Source: Candidatus Caenarcanales bacterium (GTDB lineage: Bacteria; Cyanobacteriota; Vampirovibrionia; Caenarcaniphilales; Caenarcanaceae). From it: 27,471 nucleotides of DNA. The position numbers and the translations under genes were made by a program. Position 1 is the first letter of the stretch; every line of letters starts with the position of its first letter. Below the pieces are notes generated by a model that saw nothing but the letters and a program-made list of their open reading frames with translations, ran no database searches and had not been told where the DNA came from. Positions 1 through 7,083 of this stretch are shown here, piece by piece. Location: assembly GCA_947489925.1 (NCBI GenBank), contig CANLFK010000006.1, positions 1 through 27,471 of the forward strand. Reading direction: 5' to 3'.

Positions 1-653
1 TTTATCAAAAAAATTTGTACTTTCAATTTATGTTTTTCCAGTCTTTGAGTTTTAGTTAATATTTTGAATACTAATACTTTTTTTTGACCAGAAATTAAAA
101 TCTTAAGCTTGTCATTTTCTATTAATCCAGTAATTTTAAGCGGAAAATTTAAATTATTTTCAAAACGCAAATCAGCTTGCCCAAACCAGACAGTAGCGTC
201 TAAACCAATTGGCACAGAATGAATAATTTTTTGATGAGACCATCTTTCAATAACTTTTAAATTAATTAATAAAACTGACTGATATAAAACCGATGATAAT
301 AAACAAATTCCTCCGCCAAAGTCTTTTTCAGTTTTTCCATTTAAATAAACATTTGAAAGCTGATAACCATTTTTAGCCTCTCTTGAACCGATAATTTCAT
401 TAAAAGAAAAAACTTGTTTTGGTTTAATAATTGTGCCATTTAATTTATGCAAAGCCAATTTTATATTATTTTTTTGGGCTTTTGATAAATGACTAATTGT
501 AAAAGTTTTTTGGATTAAAATATGACTGAAACTACCATTGAATAAAGCTTGCCCTATCAAAAATAAACCAATACACAAAGTTAATAAAATTATAATTTCA
601 GCTCGACCAAAAACAAAATTTTTATTACTTTTTATTTTTTCCACAATATTCAA
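1..653 (-). CDS. VanW family protein, partial (runs off left edge)
   Basis: An open frame reads from about 653 to the left edge without a stop, giving 217 codons. After a basic start (about 15 residues) comes one hydrophobic membrane segment (residues about 18-35). The VanW signature follows: FSFNEIIG, then DFGGGICLLSSVLYQSVL, then a segment with SVPIGLDATVW. VanW proteins are found in vancomycin-resistance clusters and widely elsewhere; their biochemical role is unsettled, and cell-wall association is usually assumed. The TTG at 653 is chosen because GAGG lies 5 bases upstream; TTG 671 and GTG 644 are alternatives. The C-terminus is outside the window. The gene follows two co-directional genes with a gap of about 56 bases, so it may share their transcript. 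The usual GGGICQ is GGGICL here. Confidence 0.85.
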   Translation of the reverse strand, partial: MNIVEKIKSNKNFVFGRAEIIILLTLCIGLFLIGQALFNGSFSHILIQKTFTISHLSKAQKNNIKLALHKLNGTIIKPKQVFSFNEIIGSREAKNGYQLSNVYLNGKTEKDFGGGICLLSSVLYQSVLLINLKVIERWSHQKIIHSVPIGLDATVWFGQADLRFENNLNFPLKITGLIENDKLKILISGQKKVLVFKILTKTQRLEKHKLKVQIFLI

Positions 654-709
654 ATTTGCCTCTGAGAACAAATATTAAAATACTTTTCATAAGCTCATTA
701 TAAACAAAA

Positions 710-2176
710 TCATCTTTTATAAGCTCCTAACATATTTAATGGATCACCTGGTTCTCCACTACTGAATTTACTCCTTTGAGTAGCCAAAAAAGATTTAATT
801 TCCAAAGGAATATATCTAGTTGAAGCTGGATCTCCTAAGCTAGAATCTATCGGGAAGCGAGAGCGAACACCAGAATCAGGTAATAAAATATATTTAGCTC
901 TAAAACCTTGTTTTGCCAAAAGTTCATTTATTTTTTCTTCGACATTTTCAATTAATATTCCATCTTCTACCTGAACAAAAGCCAATTTGCCACTATCAGT
1001 AATTATAATTGCATTACGGGTGGTAATACCTGGTTGCCCAGCTCCTCGAAAATTGTCGGCATCAATAGCGGATTGTTTATCACGAACTAAAGGTAAATAT
1101 CTTTTATCGTAATTTATGGCCGGAATTCTTTCATTTATTAAATCGGGAGCTTTATCAAAATTATCAATAGGGAAATTATCGCTAGCTGGAGCTTTTAAAA
1201 GACCTAAACCGCCTAATATTAATTTGTACTTTTGCTTGAAGTCATTATATTTTTTGGGCTCTCTCTTTTCATCTGGATAGCCACCTAGTATAATTTCTGG
1301 CTTATTCTCATTTGTAATAGCTAGCATATATCTGTGATTAGCCACACTTTTGCCATTTTGTGATTTTGGAGACGCAACTTTTGTACCACGATAATAAATA
1401 TCTCCCATAACTTCAAAGTCTCTTTTGCCATTTTCATCTTTATATTCACTAACAAAAGACCCAGTCAGAGCCGCTTTGAAATCAGCTGTTTTTCCGTCTA
1501 TTTGTATATCTTTTTCAATTTCTGTTTGGTGGCTACGGCTTAAACCCTGTAATTTACCGTTTTCATCTTGTGAAACTATCGGAGCAATTTCCATTTGATT
1601 TAAATCCATAATTAAAACTTGGCTTTTTTGATCTTGTTCTACTTTGGATACTTCAATCAAATTAGTTTTTCCATCATAAATATATCCATTTGGTAAATTT
1701 GGCTCTGGTCTTATTTTATTTGCAGGTTTTAGGGTTAATGGTTTTTCTGGTGCTGTATTATTCAACTCTGGAATTTGAGCTTGTTCATACTTTAAAACCG
1801 CAAAATCACCAGCCTTAGCCTCATCAGCATTTATTATTTGCATTTTCCCAGATTGTGAATTATATCTTTGAAATTCAAATTTATTTGGTTGATTAATTTT
1901 AGTAAAATATCCAATCTCATAAACATCAGTTGGTGTATCCAAAGACCTAACTGTATCAATCCAATCACCAAGTGGCTTATTTTTGCCGTCCCAAACGCCA
2001 TAATCACCTTTAACACTTTCTAACTCTATACCCGCAATATAACCATCAACACCAGCTTTAGCTTTTATATTATTAATTAGTCCAGTTTTAGCTTCCTCGG
2101 AATAAAAAGAATTATTAATAATTGGCGTTAAAAGTTCAACTTTGTAATTGCGAGTGGCTTTTTCTATAATGCTCAT
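710..2176 (-). CDS. Hypothetical protein, possible phosphodiester-glycosidase-like C-terminal domain
   Basis: 488 residues, no signal peptide or membrane segment. The N-terminal half is not recognised. From about residue 270 the order of elements resembles the NAGPA/phosphodiester glycosidase fold: NHRYMLAITNENKPEIILGG, a KLILGGLGLL segment, then TTRNAIIITDSGKLAFVQVE, a helix, and YILLPDSGVRSR where the family has L-D-G-G-S-S. The match rests on pattern and spacing only and several family residues differ, so the function is tentative. The start is ATG 2176, with only a weak purine-rich stretch upstream. It lies 59 bases after the glycine-zipper gene and 56 bases before the VanW gene, all on the minus strand, which suggests one transcript and an envelope-related role. 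Confidence 0.6.
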   Translation of the reverse strand: MSIIEKATRNYKVELLTPIINNSFYSEEAKTGLINNIKAKAGVDGYIAGIELESVKGDYGVWDGKNKPLGDWIDTVRSLDTPTDVYEIGYFTKINQPNKFEFQRYNSQSGKMQIINADEAKAGDFAVLKYEQAQIPELNNTAPEKPLTLKPANKIRPEPNLPNGYIYDGKTNLIEVSKVEQDQKSQVLIMDLNQMEIAPIVSQDENGKLQGLSRSHQTEIEKDIQIDGKTADFKAALTGSFVSEYKDENGKRDFEVMGDIYYRGTKVASPKSQNGKSVANHRYMLAITNENKPEIILGGYPDEKREPKKYNDFKQKYKLILGGLGLLKAPASDNFPIDNFDKAPDLINERIPAINYDKRYLPLVRDKQSAIDADNFRGAGQPGITTRNAIIITDSGKLAFVQVEDGILIENVEEKINELLAKQGFRAKYILLPDSGVRSRFPIDSSLGDPASTRYIPLEIKSFLATQRSKFSSGEPGDPLNMLGAYKR

Positions 2177-2235
2177 AATTTTTTCTTAGTCATTTTTTTG
2201 ATAAGTGAGCAAGCTCTAATTGTTGTCTTTTAGCC

Positions 2236-3084
2236 TTATGGTTCAGGATTTTTAGCGGATTCAGCTTGTTGTTTTCGCTTAGCTTCCTCTGTGGATGGTT
2301 GTGCTGACTCCGTGGGTAGTTTTTCTTCTGGTGGTTTTACAATTTCCTCAGCTTGCTCGGTGGGTGGTTTTTCGGTTTTAGCTTTTTTTTCGGCAGCTTG
2401 TATTTCTTCTCTTATTTCTTCTGCAATTTCTTTAATTTCAAGAGCCAGCAATTTGATTTGTTCAGGATCTATGCCAATGGCTTTTAATCTGCCCTCTAAA
2501 CCTAATATTAAGACTTTTCCTGTTTTTCCATCAGCATTCATGACAACTTTATACTTAGTTTTATTGTTTTTATATTCATTGCTATTTATGAAGGTTGTAT
2601 ATTCCTCTGATGACTTTATTGTTTTGTAATCTTGGTTATCATCAGTAATTTGACCATTTATATAACCAGCTATTATTAATGTTGTTTTTACTGCCGTTTC
2701 TGCTGGTAATGTTTTAAGTAAGTCTGTTGATTTTTCATTCTCTTTTATTAGCTTGTCTATTGTTGCGTTTGCCTTAGCTAACTTCTTTTGAGCTTCATCT
2801 CTTTCGGCTTGAGTTCCGCTTAGTGCAAGTTCAGTACCAGCTAATTTGTTTGCGTCAGCTTCAACTCGATCATACCAAGGCAACATTTTAACTTGATCTG
2901 TAGACTCCATAAAGCGATCCACAATGCCTGTTGCAACTCCGACTCCAGCTCCAACTAAAGCTCCAGGTCCGACTGCAACTGGACCACCAGCCGCCCCAAC
3001 ACCAGCCCCAACTCCACCACCAATTAAAGCATTGCGACCTATTGTTACTAGTGTGTCTTTACTAAAAAATTCATTTATACTCAT
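2236..3084 (-). CDS. Hypothetical glycine-zipper protein with coiled-coil and Pro/Glu-rich tail
   Basis: 282 residues. Residues about 18-56 form a glycine-zipper-like hydrophobic segment (GGGVGAGVGAAGG and GALVGAGVGVATG), typical of membrane-inserting or membrane-associated helices. Residues about 88-120 are heptad-like and probably coiled coil. A small globular middle follows (about 130-205, with VVMNADGKTGKVLILG), then a long charged helix and a low-complexity Pro/Glu/Lys tail from about 238. No classical signal peptide precedes the zipper. ATG 3084 has GGGGTG just upstream. It is the first of three co-directional genes leading to VanW. I do not recognise a family; a membrane-anchored structural or tethering protein is a guess from composition. 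Confidence 0.6.
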   Translation of the reverse strand: MSINEFFSKDTLVTIGRNALIGGGVGAGVGAAGGPVAVGPGALVGAGVGVATGIVDRFMESTDQVKMLPWYDRVEADANKLAGTELALSGTQAERDEAQKKLAKANATIDKLIKENEKSTDLLKTLPAETAVKTTLIIAGYINGQITDDNQDYKTIKSSEEYTTFINSNEYKNNKTKYKVVMNADGKTGKVLILGLEGRLKAIGIDPEQIKLLALEIKEIAEEIREEIQAAEKKAKTEKPPTEQAEEIVKPPEEKLPTESAQPSTEEAKRKQQAESAKNPEP

Positions 3085-3203
3085 ATAAACACCCCAGCTT
3101 TTTTATTTGTTTATTTATTCTTGATAAGTCAAAAGTTTTATTTGTTTAAAATGAATGATTTATGAAAAAAGTTTAAGAATTTATTTAGTGGCATCGCTAT
3201 ATT

Positions 3204-3629
3204 TTAATTTATATTCTCAATTAATTTACAAATAGAATAATCCTGACTATCATCTACACTCGAGCAATTTGGCATATTAGCCCATTTTCCTTTTATAAAA
3301 ATTAAAAACTCTTTCATGCTCTCAAATTCTTGGATTTTGGCATTTATTTCGGTGATTTTATTATCTAAAATATTTCTGACTTTTTGGCAAGGGTGAACTG
3401 GAGTTTGAACTCCTAATAAATCTTTAATTTCTGACAAGGAAAAATTTACCAGCTGAGCTTTGCGGATAAATTCTAAAGTTTTTAAAGTCTTTAATTTATT
3501 AAATAAACGATAATTAGAAATTGTACGGTCTTCCGAGCTGATTAAGCCTTCTTTCTCGTAAAAACGCAAAGTGAATCTCGAAATATTTGTCAAATTAGAA
3601 ACTTCCCCAATTGTAATTAATTTTTCCAT
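3204..3629 (-). CDS. MerR-family metal-type transcriptional regulator
   Basis: 141 residues. The N-terminus is a MerR winged helix (ITIGEVSNLTNISRFTLRFYEKEGLI) with the second wing and long antiparallel dimer helix after it (TLEFIRKAQLVNFSLSEIKDLL). C81 sits in an HPC motif at the start of the dimer helix; C122 and C134 lie near the C-terminus. Three cysteines at these places are the general layout of metal sensors such as MerR, ZntR and PbrR, though the C81-C122 spacing is longer than in those, so the metal cannot be named. It is divergent from the exported cysteine-rich peptide at 3698, with a MerR-type promoter between them, and probably controls that peptide and itself. Confidence 0.85.
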   Translation of the reverse strand: MEKLITIGEVSNLTNISRFTLRFYEKEGLISSEDRTISNYRLFNKLKTLKTLEFIRKAQLVNFSLSEIKDLLGVQTPVHPCQKVRNILDNKITEINAKIQEFESMKEFLIFIKGKWANMPNCSSVDDSQDYSICKLIENIN

Positions 3630-3635
3630 TTTTAC

Positions 3636-3667
3636 TTGACCTTAGAGTTAGCTATAAACTATACAGT
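3636..3667 (+). promoter_or_regulatory. MerR-type promoter/operator for the cysteine-rich peptide
   Basis: A -35 element TTGACC (3636-3641) and a -10 element TACAGT (3662-3667) are separated by 20 bases, longer than the usual 17, as in promoters activated by MerR-family DNA distortion. The spacer holds an imperfect dyad, TAGAGTT (3643-3649) and AACTATA (3657-3663), centred near 3653. It sits between the divergent merR-like gene and the peptide gene. The start of transcription would be about 25 bases before the peptide ATG. Confidence 0.6.
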
Positions 3668-3697
3668 ATTAAAGTTATCACTTAATCAAAAAAAATC

Positions 3698-3844
3698 ATG
3701 AAAAAAATTATTACACTTGGCTTGATATTAGGTTTATCTAGCTTAGCTTCATTAGCTTCAATTGCTTGTCCTTGTACTGGAGATAAAAGCCCATGTAAAT
3801 GTGGTGCTAGCTGTCCAAACTGTTCATGCTCACAAGGTAAGTAA
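3698..3844 (+). CDS. Small exported cysteine-rich, metallothionein-like peptide
   Basis: 48 residues. Residues 1-23 are a classic signal peptide: MKKI, a hydrophobic Leu/Ile/Gly core, then SLASIA before the first cysteine. The mature part, residues 24-48, has seven cysteines in CxC and CxxC pairs (CPC, CKC, CPNCSC) and almost nothing else, so it should bind soft metal ions such as Cu, Zn, Cd or Hg. The cysteine directly after the signal could also be lipidated, but the LASIA-C context is only a fair lipobox. It is next to a divergent MerR-family regulator with a MerR-type promoter, so metal induction is the natural reading. No known family is recognised. There is no clear Shine-Dalgarno sequence. 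Its size and the signal/cysteine structure make chance unlikely. Confidence 0.7.
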   Translation: MKKIITLGLILGLSSLASLASIACPCTGDKSPCKCGASCPNCSCSQGK

Positions 3845-3862
3845 TCTATACAACAACTACTT

Positions 3863-3884
3863 CTGAATCACAGATAAACGCAGA
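3863..3884 (+). repeat. Left copy of 22-bp direct repeat flanking the Rpn gene
   Basis: Starts CTGAATCACAGAT and ends ACGCAGA. It matches 4892-4913 at 20 of 22 positions in the same orientation. The two copies bracket the Rpn-type gene, so they may mark a mobile unit or a dispersed intergenic repeat family. Confidence 0.65.
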
Positions 3885-4002
3885 CTGTCTTGAACCGTGA
3901 TTAGACTGATTAAAGGAGGAACTATGATTTTCATTTTATGGTTTTACTCAAAAGTGCTTAATCCTGTAATCCAAAAATCATTTTAATCATAGTTCAAGAC
4001 TG
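3885..4002. repeat. Imperfect inverted repeat downstream of the Rpn gene
   Basis: The arms are 3885-3911 and 3976-4002. Read as a hairpin they match at 22 of 27 positions, around the shared core GTCTTGAAC. The loop is 64 bases. The structure starts directly after the left direct repeat and ends 11 bases before the stop of the Rpn-type gene. It could act as a terminator for the genes on either side, or be the end structure of a mobile repeat. Confidence 0.6.
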
Positions 4003-4012
4003 CTTTAGGCAA

Positions 4013-4852
4013 TTACAATTTTTCAATTTCTTCTTTTGATAAGCCTGTTAATTTAATAATACTATCCAGATTCAAACCCATTTCTTTAGCATTTCTAGCT
4101 ATTTCCAATTGTGTTTTTTCAATTCCCTGTTCAATTCCTTTTTCAAAAGAAGTATCTAAGCTATTTTTCCAATCTCTTTTGGCTTTTAAGCTATCTTCAT
4201 AAACTTGGCGATTCGGTCTGTCATACTTAGCAATCTCGCCCAACTCAAATACTTCTTTAAATATTTTTTCCTGTAATTTTTCAGAGACATTTTCTATCTT
4301 TGCTAAGTTTTTTATTAAATAAATCCATTTATCAAAATGACTCTCTAATTCAGCTTCTTGCTTATTAAACTTCGGTATTTCAAGATATATAAAATTTAAT
4401 TTATCACTAAAAATTTCTTTGGTTTCAGTATTCATAAGCTTTACCCGATGAATATAATTTGTACTCTCTTTTTCTATAGTAAAGTCCATAATTGCGATTG
4501 TATAAATTGCATTGAACTTAAAGTTCCAATCACCTTTTACGGCTTGTTCTTGAATCGGAAAAGTTGCATAATAAATACTTCTTTCTTTAAAAAATGCTTG
4601 TTCTGCTTTTTGAAGCTCGACTATAAATTTTTCACCAGTTTCACTTTCGCAATAAATATCATAAATGGCTTTCCTGTCCAACTGAGACATTCCAAGTTTT
4701 TCGGTTTTTAAATAAGTAATTTGGGTAATTTTGCCTTTTTCTTCTTCCAATAAACTATTCAAAAAATCGATTAATAGCTCTTTATTAGCCTCTTCACCAA
4801 ATATTTTTTTAAAGCCAAAATCAGTTAATAAGTCAATGTATTTATCGGGCAT
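4013..4852 (-). CDS. Rpn family recombination-promoting nuclease / PD-(D/E)XK transposase-like protein
   Basis: 279 residues, full length for the family. The N-terminus has the typical LLTDFGFKKIFG. The PD-(D/E)XK core is visible as D65 in YDIYC, then FIVELQ with E79 and Q81 (the ExQ variant common here), followed by ERSIYYAT. The C-terminal third is helical, with a FEKGIEQGIEKTQLEIA segment usual in these proteins. Rpn proteins are DNA endonucleases that promote RecA-independent recombination in E. coli; many are annotated as transposases or phage-defence genes. The gene looks intact. It is bracketed by a 22-bp direct repeat and followed by an inverted repeat, which suggests recent mobility. 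Confidence 0.85.
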   Translation of the reverse strand: MPDKYIDLLTDFGFKKIFGEEANKELLIDFLNSLLEEEKGKITQITYLKTEKLGMSQLDRKAIYDIYCESETGEKFIVELQKAEQAFFKERSIYYATFPIQEQAVKGDWNFKFNAIYTIAIMDFTIEKESTNYIHRVKLMNTETKEIFSDKLNFIYLEIPKFNKQEAELESHFDKWIYLIKNLAKIENVSEKLQEKIFKEVFELGEIAKYDRPNRQVYEDSLKAKRDWKNSLDTSFEKGIEQGIEKTQLEIARNAKEMGLNLDSIIKLTGLSKEEIEKL

Positions 4853-4891
4853 TTTTTATTCCTTTTACTTAATATTATACTATTTATTCGC

Positions 4892-4913
4892 CTGAATGAC
4901 AGATGAACGCAGA
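4892..4913 (+). repeat. Right copy of 22-bp direct repeat flanking the Rpn gene
   Basis: Starts CTGAATGACAGAT and ends ACGCAGA; 20 of 22 positions equal the copy at 3863-3884. It lies 39 bases upstream of the Rpn start codon. Two GCAGAT units follow nearby. Confidence 0.65.
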
Positions 4914-4965
4914 TAAAACTGATTTCGCAGATACCTTTAGACTTTTTATTTTTTGTCAGAAATAC

Positions 4966-5862
4966 TTACCAATTTATAAAGAAAAAACCTTTTATAATTG
5001 ACGCAATAATACTTAAGAAAGCCATAAATAAGCAAAATATTGCCCAGAAAAACAATTTAATATTATCTTGAAATTTATAGTTTAAATACTTAAAATGAGT
5101 AATTAAATATCCGCCTAAGAAGCCACCTAAATGTCCACAATTATCAATGTTTGGGCTTATTAAACCATAAATAAAGCCAATCAATGAATATTGTAAAGCT
5201 ATTTGTTTTGTACTATTGTCTCCCGACTGCTGTCCATACGAAACTAAAGCTCCAAGTAAACCAAAAATTGAAGCAGAAGCTCCCGCTCCTATAGTTGCTC
5301 CATTGAAAGCTGAAGGCAAAGAAATATGAGTAGAAATGATCGATACAATTGAAGTTAATAAAAATCCACAAATCCCAGCAAATGTATAAATAATAACTAA
5401 TTTACTAAAACCATAAAGCTTAAATACAGGAAAAGCTAAATTATTTACACCAATCATATTAAATATTAAATGAAATATACCGCAGTGCAAATACTGAGCC
5501 GAAATTACTGTCCACCAAGACATCATTGAGATTAAAGGATAAGAACCAGAACCTCCCATTATAAGCAGACTTTTAGTGCTAGGTTCAAAAAAATCAGAAA
5601 AGCCATTACTTATTGAGAAATTATAAGGATCAATTAATAGCGTAATAATAAATAAGAAAGAACAAGTATAAATAATAATTTGCGTGAAAAGACTGGCATC
5701 CAAAGACTTTATATACCTAAAATAACCCCACATACTTGGATTCCAATGTCCACACTTAGAGCAAGAATTAGATTGAACAGAAACCCATTCTCCACAGCTA
5801 GGGCAACCAACAGAACCAGTAATTTGTCTATTTGGAAATAAACCTAAAAGAGGATTTGCCAT
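4966..5862 (-). CDS. Rhomboid-family intramembrane serine protease with N-terminal zinc ribbon
   Basis: 298 residues. C20, C23, C34 and C37 form two CxxC pairs, a cytosolic zinc ribbon. About six or seven hydrophobic segments follow from residue 60 to 293. Rhomboid hallmarks are all present: H126xxxxH131xxxN135 in the second core helix (N135 for the oxyanion hole), catalytic S196 in GAGASASIFG, and catalytic H244 in NCGHLGGFLGG. It should cut single-pass membrane proteins within the membrane. The usual GxSG is G-A-S-A here, a mild change. The zinc ribbon fused to rhomboid occurs in other bacteria and may bind a partner. It is transcribed away from korB, with 181 bases between them. Confidence 0.9.
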   Translation of the reverse strand: MANPLLGLFPNRQITGSVGCPSCGEWVSVQSNSCSKCGHWNPSMWGYFRYIKSLDASLFTQIIIYTCSFLFIITLLIDPYNFSISNGFSDFFEPSTKSLLIMGGSGSYPLISMMSWWTVISAQYLHCGIFHLIFNMIGVNNLAFPVFKLYGFSKLVIIYTFAGICGFLLTSIVSIISTHISLPSAFNGATIGAGASASIFGLLGALVSYGQQSGDNSTKQIALQYSLIGFIYGLISPNIDNCGHLGGFLGGYLITHFKYLNYKFQDNIKLFFWAIFCLFMAFLSIIASIIKGFFFINW

Positions 5863-5998
5863 AAAAAGGAGATTAGTAATTTTAATTATTTATACCAAAT
5901 CACCATTAAGTTCTTAATACAGCTAGGGGTTTCATTTATACTTAATCTTTTTCGGTCATCTCTTTTTTATTTTTCATATTTGATTTGCAAAACTCTAT

Positions 5999-6004
5999 TA
6001 TAAT
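5999..6004 (+). promoter_or_regulatory. Probable -10 element for the korB operon
   Basis: A perfect TATAAT lies 40 bases before the korB ATG. No good -35 hexamer stands at 16-18 bases; AT-rich candidates are at best weak. This is the only strong promoter-like site in the 181-base gap between the divergent rhomboid gene and korB. Confidence 0.4.
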
Positions 6005-6043
6005 TTAGGGAAAAGTCCTAATTAATTTTTATATTTTAATAAT

Positions 6044-7054
6044 ATGAGCCAAGCTACTTTAACAAAAAAAGACTTTGCCAGCAGTCAAGATGTTCGTTGG
6101 TGTCCTGGTTGTGGAGATTATTCAATTTTGTCTTCCATTCAAACCGTTATGCCAGAAATTGGTGTTCCGAAGGAAAACATAGTTTTTATTTCTGGAATTG
6201 GTTGCAGTTCTCGTTTTCCTCATTATATGAGTACTTATGGTTTTCATACTATACATGGACGGGCTCCAGCCTTGGCAACAGGTTTAAAGCTTGCTAATCC
6301 AGAATTATCTGTTTGGGTGGTTACTGGCGATGGAGACGGCTTATCAATTGGTGGAAATCATTTAATTCATTGTATTCGTCGCAATGTAAATTTAAAAATT
6401 CTGCTATTTAATAATAAAATTTATGGCTTAACTAAAGGTCAATATTCACCAACTTCTCCCACTGGAACAAAAGCTAAATCCACTCCATATGGTTCGCTCG
6501 ATCGTTCTTTTAATCCTATTTCGGTAGCACTTGGAGCCAGAGCCACTTTTGTAGCCCGCACAATAGATAATGATCCAAAACATATGCAAGAAACCTTTAA
6601 AAGAGCTTCAGAACACAAGGGAACTGCTTTTGTTGAAATTTTGCAAAACTGTGTAATTTTTAATGATAAAATTCATTCACCAATTACCGCTCTAGAAAAC
6701 AGAGATGACAATCAATTGCGTTTAATTCACGGAAAACCTTTATTATTCGGTAAAGAAGGCAAAAAAGGAATTCATTTTAATCCAGAAACTTTAAACCTAG
6801 AAGTGGTTGAATTGGGTGTAAATGGCATTACTGAAAAAAATATTTTAATTCATAATGAACAAAACCCAAATCCTTCATTACACTTTTTAATCAGTGAATT
6901 AGATTTACCTTCCGCTTTAGGAGTGATTAGAGCCGTAGAAGAACCAACATACGAATCTGATGTACATGCACAAATTAAAGCTGTACAAGTAAAAAAAGGT
7001 CAGGGCGACTTGAATAAACTTTTGGTCGGAAATGATACTTGGACTATTAGTTAA
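6044..7054 (+). CDS. korB: 2-oxoacid:ferredoxin oxidoreductase beta subunit (2-oxoglutarate type)
   Basis: 336 residues, usual for KorB. It carries the thiamine-diphosphate half of the enzyme that turns 2-oxoglutarate (or a related 2-oxoacid) and CoA into acyl-CoA, CO2 and reduced ferredoxin. Seen in order: WCPGCG at 19-24, GIGCSSR at 51-57, HGRAPALATGLK at 71-82, the TPP/Mg motif GDGDGLSIGGNH at 95-106, and YGLTKGQYSPTS at 127-138. C20, C23, C54 and C203 fit the four ligands of the [4Fe-4S] cluster. The C-terminal region (about 220-330) holds the extra tail of this family. The partner alpha subunit, normally directly upstream, is not in the window. An ABC-type gene begins 29 bases downstream. 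Substrate choice between oxoglutarate and pyruvate cannot be settled from sequence alone. Confidence 0.9.
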   Translation: MSQATLTKKDFASSQDVRWCPGCGDYSILSSIQTVMPEIGVPKENIVFISGIGCSSRFPHYMSTYGFHTIHGRAPALATGLKLANPELSVWVVTGDGDGLSIGGNHLIHCIRRNVNLKILLFNNKIYGLTKGQYSPTSPTGTKAKSTPYGSLDRSFNPISVALGARATFVARTIDNDPKHMQETFKRASEHKGTAFVEILQNCVIFNDKIHSPITALENRDDNQLRLIHGKPLLFGKEGKKGIHFNPETLNLEVVELGVNGITEKNILIHNEQNPNPSLHFLISELDLPSALGVIRAVEEPTYESDVHAQIKAVQVKKGQGDLNKLLVGNDTWTIS

Positions 7055-7083
7055 TTTTTCGATTTTAAATTAATAGTCAATTT

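Noticed and set aside
2291..2629. 112-codon frame on the plus strand
   Set aside because: Lies antisense within the glycine-zipper gene; its Ser/Ile/Cys-rich sequence mirrors the Glu/Lys/Pro codons of the real gene.
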